Source: Clostridium pasteurianum DSM 525 = ATCC 6013 (GTDB lineage: Bacteria; Bacillota; Clostridia; Clostridiales; Clostridiaceae). Taken from it: DNA of 64,000 nt. The notes below the pieces were generated by a model. It was not told the origin of the DNA, ran no database searches, and saw only the letters and a program-made list of their open reading frames with translations. The first letter of the stretch is position 1; each line of letters starts with the position of its first letter. Shown one piece after another: positions 18,325 to 27,139 of this stretch. The position numbers were made by a program, and so were the translations under genes. The stretch is taken from the NCBI RefSeq assembly GCF_000807255.1, contig NZ_CP009268.1:4246384-4310383 (forward strand), given 5' to 3'.

Positions 18325-19542
18325 CTAAACCAAAATTCCTTTCTCCCTTTTTAATTTAAATATTTCTTTAACAGCTTCTTTATATCCTCCGCTTTGTTTA
18401 AAAGAATTACTTATTTTCTTAATATTCTCAAGATATGCTGGATTATTCAAAACACTTTTAACTGAACTTTTTAATATATCTGATGTAATAGTATCCTTGT
18501 CAAGAGAAATAGCTGCTCCTAGCTCAGAAGCTCTTCCTGCCATATACGGTTGATCTGCACCTATAGGTATTGCTACAAATGGCACATTATTATATAATAA
18601 ATCACTAGTACTATTCATTCCTGCATGAGTTATTGCTACATCAGTATACTTTAAAATTTCTGATTGAGGCACATAATTTCTTACAATAAAATTCTCAGGT
18701 ATATCAAATTTAGATAGATCTACATTGTATGCCGCCATAACCACAACAGCATCGCTATTAGCAAAGGTTTTGAAGAAAATATTATAAAGTTTATCACTAG
18801 TGTTATTAAATACTGTACCTAATGAAATGTACACAACTTTCTTCCCATCTAATTTTTCAAATGGGAAATTCAAATCTTCTTTTCTATCATATATTGGAGG
18901 GCCTATAAATTTAAAGCTACCATCATAATATTCAGTATGCGCAACAAAATATTTAGAAGTGTAAGCAATGTTTATATCACCTTTGTTAAAGAATAATTCA
19001 ATCATACTTTCAGGAATTTCTACATTATACGTTTCTTTTAATTGTTTCGAAACTTTTTTGTAAGTATCTATAACAGGATGTTTTTTTATTAAGTCTTCAT
19101 TCATTAATTGTTTATTTTGAGCCATAAGTTCTTTTGGAGTAGCAAATACTGCAAAAGAAGAAATTGATGGTATTTTCAATATTTGAGCAATGATGTTTCC
19201 AAAAGGAAACATAGCTGCATACATAATATAATCAAATTTTTCATCTTTAATTTGATTTAAGATACTTTCTATAATTTCATCACTTGATTTAAGCATTTCA
19301 TTTATATGGTCAAATAATTTACTTATATCCATGCTATTAGGCATATTATGGTTTCTTTCAAGAATATTTGCTTTTGTTTCATAAGCCTTAAATTCGGCAC
19401 CTGTTTTTTCGATTTTTTCTTTAAAATCTTGTGAACAAAAATAAGTAATATCCTCACCTTGTTTTACTAATTCATTTACTAATCCTAATGTAGGATTAAC
19501 GTGTCCATGAGCTGGAATACTTAAAAAAAGCACTTTTGACAT
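18325..19542 (-). CDS. MGT-type glycosyltransferase (macrolide-glycosyltransferase-like)
   Basis: A 405-residue GT-B (GT1) enzyme. The N-terminal FLSIPAHGHVNPTLGLVNEL is typical of the MGT/OleD acceptor domain. The C-terminal donor-binding signature HAGMNSTSDLLYNNVPFVAI with the Q of GADQPY is intact. Such enzymes move glucose or a similar sugar from UDP-sugar onto small molecules and can inactivate macrolides; substrate unknown here. The ATG at 19542 is preferred, with AAGGA ten bases upstream, over a GTG at 19551 with almost no spacer. It stands alone within the decayed island, so it may be cargo brought in by transfer. Confidence 0.88.
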   Translation of the reverse strand: MSKVLFLSIPAHGHVNPTLGLVNELVKQGEDITYFCSQDFKEKIEKTGAEFKAYETKANILERNHNMPNSMDISKLFDHINEMLKSSDEIIESILNQIKDEKFDYIMYAAMFPFGNIIAQILKIPSISSFAVFATPKELMAQNKQLMNEDLIKKHPVIDTYKKVSKQLKETYNVEIPESMIELFFNKGDINIAYTSKYFVAHTEYYDGSFKFIGPPIYDRKEDLNFPFEKLDGKKVVYISLGTVFNNTSDKLYNIFFKTFANSDAVVVMAAYNVDLSKFDIPENFIVRNYVPQSEILKYTDVAITHAGMNSTSDLLYNNVPFVAIPIGADQPYMAGRASELGAAISLDKDTITSDILKSSVKSVLNNPAYLENIKKISNSFKQSGGYKEAVKEIFKLKREKGILV

Positions 19543-19766
19543 AAACTTCACATCCTTACTTTATTTTATATAAATATTCTACTACTATGTTATTTATTGT
19601 CAATTCATCCTTTATTATGTATACGTTTTAAAAGATTAACAAAATAATAAATATATATAAACAAATAAACATAAAGATATCATTTCTACTTAATATTGAA
19701 ATATTTCCAGTAAAGTATTATTATAGTATACGAAGTATGAGACTTTCTTTTTAAAACTTTCGTATG

Positions 19767-19804
19767 GTAAGAGCATTGTTTAGTAGCAATGCTCTTACTT
19801 TTTG
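19767..19804 (+). terminator. Strong terminator hairpin
   Basis: Twelve-base perfect arms GTAAGAGCATTG and CAATGCTCTTAC with an eight-base loop, followed by TTTTTTGC. No gene lies between 19543 and the IS end at 19908, so the transcript it once ended is gone. Confidence 0.7.
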
Positions 19805-19862
19805 CATATAATTCATATATCTGTCAATAATTTAGATAATCTCTTTTTTACTTATTTGGGGT

Positions 19863-19894
19863 AGATGCAGCTTTAAGAGTTGCATCTATTTTTA
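19863..19894 (+). terminator. AGATG/CATCT-type terminator hairpin
   Basis: AGATGCA/TGCATCT stem followed by ATTTTTATGTA, abutting the IS left end. Similar in sequence to 33580-33609 at the prophage edge. Confidence 0.5.
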
Positions 19895-19907
19895 TGTAAA
19901 AAATAAA

Positions 19908-21248
19908 GGAGCTGTCGCACTAAAAAATTAGTGGGACAGTTTTTTGCGTAAAAAAATAAATCTCCCACTCGGAAGAGTGAAAGATTTATAGTAAAATTAA
20001 CATATGGCAAAATATATTAATTTACATAAAAATTATACTTTAAATCGCGGAAGTTATCAATTAAAACTTCCACTAAATATGGATTACATGATTCCAGATA
20101 ATGATTCGGTGCGTTTGCTAAGTCAGTTTGTAGAGGAGATGGATTTAACAGATTTATATTTGACTTATTCTCGATTAAGGGAAAATCAGGCTACGCCTCG
20201 TCAGATGCTGAAGATTGTACTTTATTCTTACATGAATCATAGATATTCTTCTAGGGAAATGGAAACCTCCTGCAAAAGAGATGTAAATTTCATGTACCTT
20301 TTAGAGGGTTCACCAGTACCAGATCATTCTACCTTTGCAAGATTCCGTAGTATCCACCTTTCTCAATGCGCAGAAACAATTATGGCAGAAATGACAAACT
20401 TTCTTTATGAAATTGGAGAAATATTAGGGGACGCTATATTTATTGACGGTACAAAGATAGAGGCATGTGCCAATAAGTATACTTTCGTTTGGAAAAAAGC
20501 AGTTTCAAAAAATTTGGAGAGACTACTTTATAAATTAGCTGATTTTGTAGCTGAATGCGAAGAACTATACGGACTAAAGCTCGTATATGAAAACAGAGTA
20601 AAAATAAAGCATGTAAAGAAGCTACGCAAGAAACTTTATGCCTTGAAACAAGAAGAAAATATTGAATTTGTACATGGATGTGGTAAAAGGAAAACTCCAA
20701 TTCAACGTTCTATTGAAAAACTCGAGGAATATCTTAATAAGCTAAAAGAATACACACAGAAAATCCATATCTGCGGTAAGCGTAATAGCTATTCGAAGAC
20801 AGATAAAGATGCAACTTTTATGAGGATGAAAGAAGACGCCATGAAAAACGGTCAGTTAAAACCTGCTTACAATGTGCAGCATGGAGTTGATTCTGAATAT
20901 ATAGTGTGGCTTACTGTAGGCGATCAGCCTGCGGACACCACAACGTTGATTCCATTTCTAAAAAGCATGGAGAACTTCTTGTATTTTAGATATTTAAAAA
21001 TAACTACAGACTCAGGCTATGAGAGTGAAGAAAATTATGTTTATACTAAAGAAAATGGACAGTTATCATATATTAAGCCAGCAAATTATGAAATAGCTAA
21101 AACAAGAAAATATAAGGATGATATAAGCCGAATAGAAAACATGGACTATGATGAATTTGGTGATTATTATACTTGCAAAAATAATAAGAAGCTAACAGTA
21201 AATAGAATAATAAAAAGAAAAAGTAAGACTGGTTATGTAAGTGAAAAA
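19908..21248 (+). mobile_element. IS1182-like element, right end deleted
   Basis: The left terminus (GCTGTCGCACTAA plus internal hairpin) is present, followed by a transposase frame that stops abruptly near 21250, where sequence of an opposing NlpC/P60 gene begins. No matching right terminal repeat is seen. The element is therefore immobile on its own. A second copy of its left end lies at 6806-6888. Confidence 0.8.
20004..21248 (+). pseudogene. IS1182-family transposase, 3' truncated
   Basis: About 415 residues match IS1182-type DDE transposases: an N-terminal DUF772-type segment (LSQFVEEMDLTDLYLTYSRL), the first catalytic Asp region (FIDGTKIEA) and the second (TTDSGYESEENY). After KTGYVSEKTI, where relatives continue with a Cys-rich stretch and the catalytic-core end, the frame enters antisense sequence of the NlpC/P60 gene and runs 43 unrelated codons to a stop at 21380. 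The C-terminal part with the expected last acidic residue is missing, so the product should be inactive. Confidence 0.85.
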
Positions 21249-21419
21249 ACAATCAAAACCTTTAGGACTTTCTCCTCCATATACATAATTGACGCCTATA
21301 AACTTTTTAGCATAGCTTACTACAGCTTGTCCCTTTGTTGTTGCTCCTACAGTAGCAGATACAATACCAAGTACCATTAGTAATGATAATACAAATGTTA
21401 AAACTCTTTTCTTTTTCAT
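21249..21419 (-). pseudogene. NlpC/P60-type cell-wall hydrolase, 3' truncated
   Basis: AAGGAG lies nine bases before the ATG at 21419. The product starts with a clear Sec signal peptide (MKKKRVLTFVLSLLMVLGI...), then KGQAVVSYAKKFIGVNYVYGG and GFDC, the start of the NlpC/P60 catalytic domain ending at the nucleophile Cys. The family continues with SGF, but here the frame enters the antisense of the transposase. Catalytic His and third residue are lost. The gene and the transposase are joined tail to tail, so one deletion removed both 3' ends. Confidence 0.82.
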
Positions 21420-21506
21420 ATGTCCCATCTCCTTAAAAATGATATTATACAGAAAATAATTTATCTGTATAATATTACATGTTCTACATTTATACTATAT
21501 TCCCTC

Positions 21507-21980
21507 CTAAAATATATAAATTTTCACAAAAAAAATAAAGCCCAGAGCAGTTTTACCTTCTATTAGTTCAAGTACTTTGCTGTGCTTAATAGCACCTTCC
21601 CAGTTAAATTCTTTACCTAACTGCTCTACCGTTTTAACTGCATTTTTAACTACATCTACATCCTTATTGTAAAGCTCTATACCCATGGTCTGTTTAAGAG
21701 CTTCTTTCTGTTTATTAATTAGCTCCTGCTTAGAATCTAAAAAAGCTTTAACCTGCCTTCTTCCGATTTCTAATATAGTAAATTTCTTGTTTGGACTTTC
21801 TTTAACTTTAGTTTTAATTGTATCTGTAAGTATGTGCCTTACTAAAACACATTTTTCTCTTTCAATTTCCCATCTTTTACGTTCGTCATATAAGCGTTTT
21901 AATTCTTTTTCCATTTCATTAAATGCGTTTATATATCTAATCTTCCATTCTAAAGCCTTGGGACCTGTGAACCCCATTAC
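21507..21980 (-). pseudogene. Phage Rha/ORF6C-type regulatory protein, 5' truncated
   Basis: On the minus strand from about 21980 the frame reads VMGFTGPKALEWKIRYINAF, the end of a phage Rha-type domain, then a helical region and a C-terminal ORF6C-like segment (RRQVKAFLDSKQELINKQKEAL). The N-terminal Rha part is missing: upstream the sequence switches at about 21975-21985 into integrase coding sequence on the other strand. It is a piece of a former prophage immunity or antirepressor region. Confidence 0.65.
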
Positions 21981-23112
21981 CATTGGTGCTGATGGTAATA
22001 GAAAAGTATATAAAAAGACTATAAAAATCGAAGGTAAAACTGAGACTGAAAGATATAAAAAAGCTGAAAAGGACCTAGCTAAGTTCATAACAGATATAGA
22101 AAATAATAATTATACAGAACCTTCAAGACTTACATTAGAATCATATTCAAAAATGTGGATCAAAACTTATACAAAAAATAAAGAACTTGCACCTAAAACT
22201 GTCTTTGAATACAAGCGCCTTTTAGAGCTAAGAATAATACCTTCTTTGGGTCATTTAAAATTAAACAAATTTAAGCCTATTCATTTAGTTAAATTCATGG
22301 CCAATCTAAATGAAGAAGGCATGAGTTTAAAGAAAACTAAGAAAAAGCTATCAAGTAATACTCTAATGCATTATTATTAGATTATTAAGTGTCATGTTTG
22401 AAACAGCTTATAAGTGAAAGCTTATTCCCTATAACCCTGTGAAAGATGTTGAACCTCCAAAATATAAAAGAAAAGAAGCAGATCACTATGAAGTATCTGA
22501 GGTAGCATTATTAGTAGATGCTTTGGAGAGTGAGCCGCTTAAATATAGGCTTATGGTTTTACTTACTTTATCCTGTGGATTAAGAGCTGGAGAATTAACT
22601 GGACTTAAATGGGATGATATAAATTTTAAAGAGAATACAATTAAGATAAATAAGGCTACCCAATACCTCCCCATGAAGATGTATTTGAGAAGGATCCTAA
22701 AAAATGAAACATCAGAAAGAATTATATCTGTGCCTGAACATGTTATGGATCTATTATCTGTTTATCAAACTGAATATGAAAATAAACAAGAAAAGCATGG
22801 AGATTTATGGGAAGATACTAATTATATATTTACTAAATGGAATGGACTGCATATACATCCTGAAACACCAGGCAAATGGTTTAGCAAAATGTAAAAAAGG
22901 TATAACTTAAAAAAATAACATTTCACCAGCTTAAGCATACATATGCTACTTTGTTAATTTCTAGTGGACAAGAAATAAAATCTGTTTCAAAAAGATTAGG
23001 ACACAGTAACACAACTACGACATTAAATATCTATACTCATACTGATAGATCCTCAGACAAAAAAGCGGCCGAAGAAATGGAGAAAATTTTATTTAAGAAT
23101 GATGAAAAATGA
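21981..23112 (+). pseudogene. Tyrosine-type phage integrase, degraded
   Basis: The frames together give a phage integrase of about 375 residues lacking its first residues: arm-binding segment (GNRKVYKKTIK), SAM-like core-binding domain (SYSKMWIKTYTKNKELAPKT), then the catalytic domain with LRAGELTGLKW (first Arg), HQLKHTYAT, LGHSNTTTTLNIYTHT (Tyr nucleophile). Damage: a one-base insertion near 22375, a TGA replacing an expected Trp near 22415, an out-of-frame TAA near 22892 and a one-base loss in an A-run near 22912. The second catalytic Arg is Lys (HQLKHT). It lies next to the tRNA-Thr gene, as integrases of tRNA-inserted elements do. Confidence 0.85.
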
Positions 23113-23203
23113 GGTTGATTTTTGAGGTTTTTATACCTTTTTAGGCATTTGTGTTCCCAACTTTGTTCCCAAGTGCCATTTTTATAGGTTTATGATAAAA
23201 ATA

Positions 23204-23237
23204 AAAACCTTGTAACACGTTGACATTACAAGGTTTT
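23204..23237 (-). terminator. Terminator of the tRNA-Thr gene
   Basis: Twelve-base perfect arms AAAACCTTGTAA and TTACAAGGTTTT, followed on the minus strand by a T-rich tail, beginning three bases after the tRNA CCA end. Confidence 0.8.
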
Positions 23238-23239
23238 AC

Positions 23240-23316
23240 TGGTGCTTCCGAAGTGATTTGAACACTCGACCTACTGATTACGAATCAGTTGCACTACCAG
23301 CTGTGCTACGGAAGCA
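23240..23316 (-). tRNA. tRNA-Thr (anticodon CGT)
   Basis: Full cloverleaf with encoded CCA: acceptor TGCTTCC/GGAAGCA, D-stem GCAC/GTGC, anticodon stem ACTGA/TCAGT with loop TTCGTAA (anticodon CGT, decoding ACG), T-arm with TTCAAAT loop. It has its own terminator. The adjacent integrase remnant and the distant 3'-half copy at 16560-16604 mark it as an integration site. Confidence 0.92.
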
Positions 23317-23431
23317 TATATTCACTATTTTACCAATATATTATACTACAAAATAAAACTCAAATAAACTTTATTTGAATAATCAGAATAATAAAACTTG
23401 AAAATATTACTATTCCAAGTTTTATCTATCT

Positions 23432-24748
23432 TTATATTAATGCATTTATAACCAACACCCCTATTAATCCCATAACTGAAATTATTGTTTCTAATGTTGA
23501 CCAAGATTTCATTGTCTCACTAATGCTAAGTCCAAAATATTCTTTAAACATCCAAAAACCAGGATCGTTTACATGTGAAAATATAAGACTTCCTGCTCCC
23601 GTTGCCAGTACCATTAAAGCTGGATTTACACTTGAAGAAGAAATCATTGGTAAAACTATTCCTGCAGTAGTCATAGCAGCAACTGTAGCTGATCCCAAAG
23701 ATAAGCGTAATATAGCTGCTATTGTCCATGCTAAAATTAAAGGTGATATATTTGTTCCTGACATAATTGTTGCTATATATTTACCAACTCCACTATCAAT
23801 AAGAACCTGTTTTAAAGCACCGCCGCCAGCTACTATCAATAATATCATAGCTATCCCACTGGCTGCTTTAGCTACACTTTTCATTACATCTTCCATCTTT
23901 TTACCTCGCATTATTCCTAAGGTAAATATGGCCACTACAACAGATATAAACATCGCCATTAAAGGACTACCGATAAATTCTGCAAACTGTCTTAATTGAG
24001 AGGTCTTTGCCAATGTCATTTCACATATAGCAGAAAAAGCCATTAATATAGGTGGAATTATAGCTGTCAAAACGCTTGCTGAAAAACTCGGCATTTCTTC
24101 TTCACTAACAATTTCTGTTTTAAATAAATTTTTATTTGCCTTATGATCAAATTTCTTTGTAAATTTGGTCAAAACTGGCCCAGCTACTATTACTGTAGGT
24201 ATAGCTATTATAATGCCATAAATTAAAGTCATACTAACGCTTGCCCCATATATTGTGGCTATAGCTACAGGCCCTGGATGAGGTGGTAAAAATCCATGAG
24301 TAACTGATAATGCTGCTGCCATGGGAATTCCTATATAAAGTAATGGCAATTCAGCAAATTCAGCAATAGTAAAAACTAATGGTATAAGAAGCACAAAACC
24401 AACTTCATAGAACATAGCTATACCAACAATAAAACCTGTAAGAACCACTGCCCACTGTATTCTTTTTATACCAAACTTATTAATAAGGCTTCTGGAAATT
24501 CTTTGAGCTGCTCCAGAATCTGCTATAAGCTCTCCAAACATAGCTCCAAAACCTAAAATTAATGCTAAACTACCTAATGTACCTCCCACACCATTTTGTA
24601 TAGAGGTTATAGTCTTAGCTGGTGTCATTCCTTCAGCAAGCCCAACCACTAGTGCTACAAAAATCAATGATATAAAACCGTTTAACTTGAACTTAATCAT
24701 AAGTATTAGTAACAATATAACACCCATGAGGACAATAAATAATGGCAT
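23432..24748 (-). CDS. gntP: GntP-family gluconate-type permease (copy 1)
   Basis: A 438-residue GntP permease with about 12 membrane spans that imports gluconate-type sugar acids. It is a close paralogue of the permease at 27140-28456 (same length, long shared stretches such as SGAAQRISRSLINKFGIKRIQWAVVLTGFI). The frame extends to a TTG at 24763, but GGGAGGG lies just before the ATG at 24748. It is downstream of the IlvD/Edd dehydratase after 410 bases, which contain its own candidate operator (24984-24998), so it may have its own promoter. Confidence 0.9.
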   Translation of the reverse strand: MPLFIVLMGVILLLILMIKFKLNGFISLIFVALVVGLAEGMTPAKTITSIQNGVGGTLGSLALILGFGAMFGELIADSGAAQRISRSLINKFGIKRIQWAVVLTGFIVGIAMFYEVGFVLLIPLVFTIAEFAELPLLYIGIPMAAALSVTHGFLPPHPGPVAIATIYGASVSMTLIYGIIIAIPTVIVAGPVLTKFTKKFDHKANKNLFKTEIVSEEEMPSFSASVLTAIIPPILMAFSAICEMTLAKTSQLRQFAEFIGSPLMAMFISVVVAIFTLGIMRGKKMEDVMKSVAKAASGIAMILLIVAGGGALKQVLIDSGVGKYIATIMSGTNISPLILAWTIAAILRLSLGSATVAAMTTAGIVLPMISSSSVNPALMVLATGAGSLIFSHVNDPGFWMFKEYFGLSISETMKSWSTLETIISVMGLIGVLVINALI

Positions 24749-24983
24749 AAAAATCCCTCCCAAACATTTTTTAATTTTAGGTAAATAACTAATTTTATAT
24801 TTCTGTTTTTTACCACATTATTTTTCTAAAACGAATAAAAGAATAGTTATATGAAATGACAACATTGATACTCATTGCTATAGGAAATAAAAATATCAAG
24901 ATATAGATATCGCAATTAAACTATAATTTAAATAAGCTATTTATTATCAATATTTAATTATAAAATTAAATATTGACACTTAA

Positions 24984-24998
24984 TTTACTATAAGTAAA
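24984..24998. promoter_or_regulatory. Candidate operator TTTACT-N3-AGTAAA (site 1)
   Basis: Palindrome TTTACT-ATA-AGTAAA upstream of GntP copy 1. The same arms with centre CAT occur at 28531-28545 before GntP copy 2, each followed on the minus strand by TTAAGT, pointing to a shared regulator. Confidence 0.5.
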
Positions 24999-25020
24999 CA
25001 TTTTCAGTAAATGTTGTTTT

Positions 25021-25122
25021 AAATTCGGCAAGAAATTCAATCATTAATTAAGGAAAATTATTATCTAAAAACTTTAGAAAAAATTATCAAATATTAATTA
25101 TAAAAATTTACTTACCGAATTT
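25021..25122 (-). repeat. Long-range inverted repeat downstream of the dehydratase
   Basis: AAATTCGGCAAG (25021-25032) and CTTACCGAATTT (25111-25122) are inverted copies with one mismatch, 78 bases apart, starting 37 bases after the dehydratase stop. This could fold into a large hairpin in the dehydratase-gntP transcript; role unknown. Confidence 0.4.
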
Positions 25123-25158
25123 ATCTAATTTGTATATCAATTAAACTTTATTATATAA

Positions 25159-26877
25159 TTACTCCATATATCCACCCTTCATTGGTGATACAGCACATTT
25201 TGTATATATACCTAGTACACCTTTAGTAAATCTAGGTGAAGGTTTTACCCATTTTTCTTTTCTTCCTTTTAATATAATATCAATCTCCTGTGGTGTTTTT
25301 TCTTCACCAGCTACCCCTATTATATCAAGACTTCTTTCAGGTATATCTATTTTTATAAGATCTCCTTCTTCAACAAAAGCTATTGGGCCACCTTCACTTG
25401 CTTCTGGTGAAACATGTCCTATAGCTGGTCCTCTAGTTGCTCCAGAAAATCTTCCATCTGTAATTAATGCTATAGATTCTACTAATTCTTCATCTGATGC
25501 TATAGCCTCTGTAGTGTAAAACATCTCTGGCATTCCAGATCCCTTAGGGCCTTCATATCTTACAAATACTGCATCTCCAGGTTTTACTTTTTTAGTTAAT
25601 ACTGCATTTATAGCATCCTCTTCACAATCAAAAACTCTAGCTTTTAAAGTTACTTTCATTAATTTTTTAGATACAGCAGAATGTTTTACTACTGCTCCGC
25701 CAGGTGCTAAATTTCCTTTAAGTATAGCTATTGCACCTTGTTTTTGTATTGGATTTTCCTTAGTCTTTATTACATCTTCTTTTTTAACTCCAAGTTTTTC
25801 AATAAGCTCTTTGTGTTTTTCATAATATCCGCTTTTCTTTATATCCTCTAAATTTTCACCTAAAGTTTTACCTGTAACAGTCATTACATCTAAATGTAAG
25901 AACTCTTTTATTTCTTCCATTATTGCAGGTACTCCACCAGCATTCCAGAAATATGATCCTGGATAAAAACCACTTGGTCTTACATCAAGAATGTATGGAA
26001 TTTTTTTATGAATTTCATCAAATAGTTCTGGTTCTATATCTATTCCTAATTCATGAGCTATAGCTGGAATATGAATTAATGCATTACTTGAGCCTGCAAT
26101 AGCCGCATGTACCATGATTGCATTTTCAAAAGCATCTTTAGTCATTATATCTGAAGGTTTTATATCCTTTTCTATTAATTTAAATACTTGTTTCCCTGCT
26201 TCTTTTGCAGCTTCTTTTAAATTATCAAAAACAGTTGGAATTAATGCTGTTGCTGGTAAAGCCATACCTAATGCTTCTGACATAACCTGCATTGTTGCTG
26301 CAGTTCCCATAAATGAACAAGCACCGCACGTAGGACAGGCATTATGTTTATAGTATCTATATTGTTCTTCAGTTATTTCTCCTCTTTTATATTGAGCATC
26401 ATATTTACCAATTTGCTCAAGTGTCAAAAGATTAGGTCCAGGCCCCATACATCCACCTGGCAAAAATATAGCTGGCATATTTAATCTGGCAATTGCCATT
26501 AAATGTGCGGGAACGGCTTTATCACAACTTGTTGTAAATACACCAGCATCATAAGGTGTAGCTTGAACATGTATTTCAATTAAGCTTGCCATTATATCTC
26601 TAGAAGGAAGTGAATAATTCATACCATCATGTCCTTGAGACTCTCCATCACATATATCTGTTGCAAAGAATTTAGCACCTCTACCACCATTTTCATATAT
26701 ACTATCAAATACTTCATTTACTAAAGAATCTAAATGTGCACTACCGGGATGGCTATGTCCATAACTACTTTCAACTATTATCTGTGGTTTTCCAAGATCT
26801 TCAACCCTCCAACCTGATCCAAGTCTCAATGAATCAATTTCTGGAGCTTTCTGTCTTATTTCTTGACTTTTTAACAT
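25159..26877 (-). CDS. IlvD/Edd-family sugar-acid dehydratase (probable gluconate dehydratase)
   Basis: A 572-residue Fe-S dehydratase of the IlvD/Edd family. Cluster-ligand cysteines are visible at C76 (DICDGES), C118 (SCDKAVPAH) and in the CPTCGAC motif (C181-C187). Length and the flanking KDG kinase, KDPG aldolase and GntP genes favour a sugar-acid dehydratase that makes 2-keto-3-deoxygluconate from gluconate over IlvD of branched-chain synthesis; no other ilv gene is nearby. A complete sigma-A promoter and two copies of TTGTATTACAA lie upstream. It stands between two GntP paralogues. The exact epimer (gluconate, galactonate or other) cannot be decided. Confidence 0.87.
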   Translation of the reverse strand: MLKSQEIRQKAPEIDSLRLGSGWRVEDLGKPQIIVESSYGHSHPGSAHLDSLVNEVFDSIYENGGRGAKFFATDICDGESQGHDGMNYSLPSRDIMASLIEIHVQATPYDAGVFTTSCDKAVPAHLMAIARLNMPAIFLPGGCMGPGPNLLTLEQIGKYDAQYKRGEITEEQYRYYKHNACPTCGACSFMGTAATMQVMSEALGMALPATALIPTVFDNLKEAAKEAGKQVFKLIEKDIKPSDIMTKDAFENAIMVHAAIAGSSNALIHIPAIAHELGIDIEPELFDEIHKKIPYILDVRPSGFYPGSYFWNAGGVPAIMEEIKEFLHLDVMTVTGKTLGENLEDIKKSGYYEKHKELIEKLGVKKEDVIKTKENPIQKQGAIAILKGNLAPGGAVVKHSAVSKKLMKVTLKARVFDCEEDAINAVLTKKVKPGDAVFVRYEGPKGSGMPEMFYTTEAIASDEELVESIALITDGRFSGATRGPAIGHVSPEASEGGPIAFVEEGDLIKIDIPERSLDIIGVAGEEKTPQEIDIILKGRKEKWVKPSPRFTKGVLGIYTKCAVSPMKGGYME

Positions 26878-26906
26878 TCAAATCACCTCATATTTAATAG
26901 AATCAA

Positions 26907-26917
26907 TTGTATTACAA
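26907..26917. promoter_or_regulatory. Candidate GntR operator in the dehydratase leader
   Basis: TTGTATTACAA, 30 bases before the dehydratase ATG. It has the GTA-N-TAC form of FadR-type GntR operators and is identical to copies at 26970-26980 and 28737-28747. Confidence 0.6.
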
Positions 26918-26969
26918 CTTAAAAAAATAATTTATTATTTTTTTATATTTAAAGTTTAGAATAACTTAC

Positions 26970-27013
26970 TTGTATTACAACTTTATAATACTCTGTAAAC
27001 GTTTTTTAGTCAA
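26970..27013 (-). promoter_or_regulatory. Sigma-A promoter of the dehydratase with overlapping GntR operator
   Basis: On the minus strand TTGACT (27008-27013), 17 bases, TATTAT (26985-26990). The operator TTGTATTACAA (26970-26980) covers the expected start of transcription, so binding should repress. Confidence 0.75.
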
Positions 27014-27139
27014 TAGATTTTTAAATTAAATGTTAAATAATTTTTTTATTATGTATTAAATATTGTGGATAATAAAAAAGTTATAATTTAAATATAATTT
27101 GTAAATACACTTATTAAATAGGATTGAGTATTATAAGTC

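Noticed and set aside
21249-21380. C-terminal 43 residues of the long transposase frame as real protein
   Set aside because: They are the antisense of the NlpC/P60 signal-peptide region and have no place in the IS1182 family.
21685-21980. Upstream part of the plus-strand integrase frame
   Set aside because: Antisense to the Rha/ORF6C-type fragment; the integrase-like sequence starts only near 21981.
25159-26877. Branched-chain amino acid gene ilvD
   Set aside because: No ilv or leu gene nearby. Permeases, KDG kinase and KDPG aldolase around it favour a sugar-acid dehydratase.
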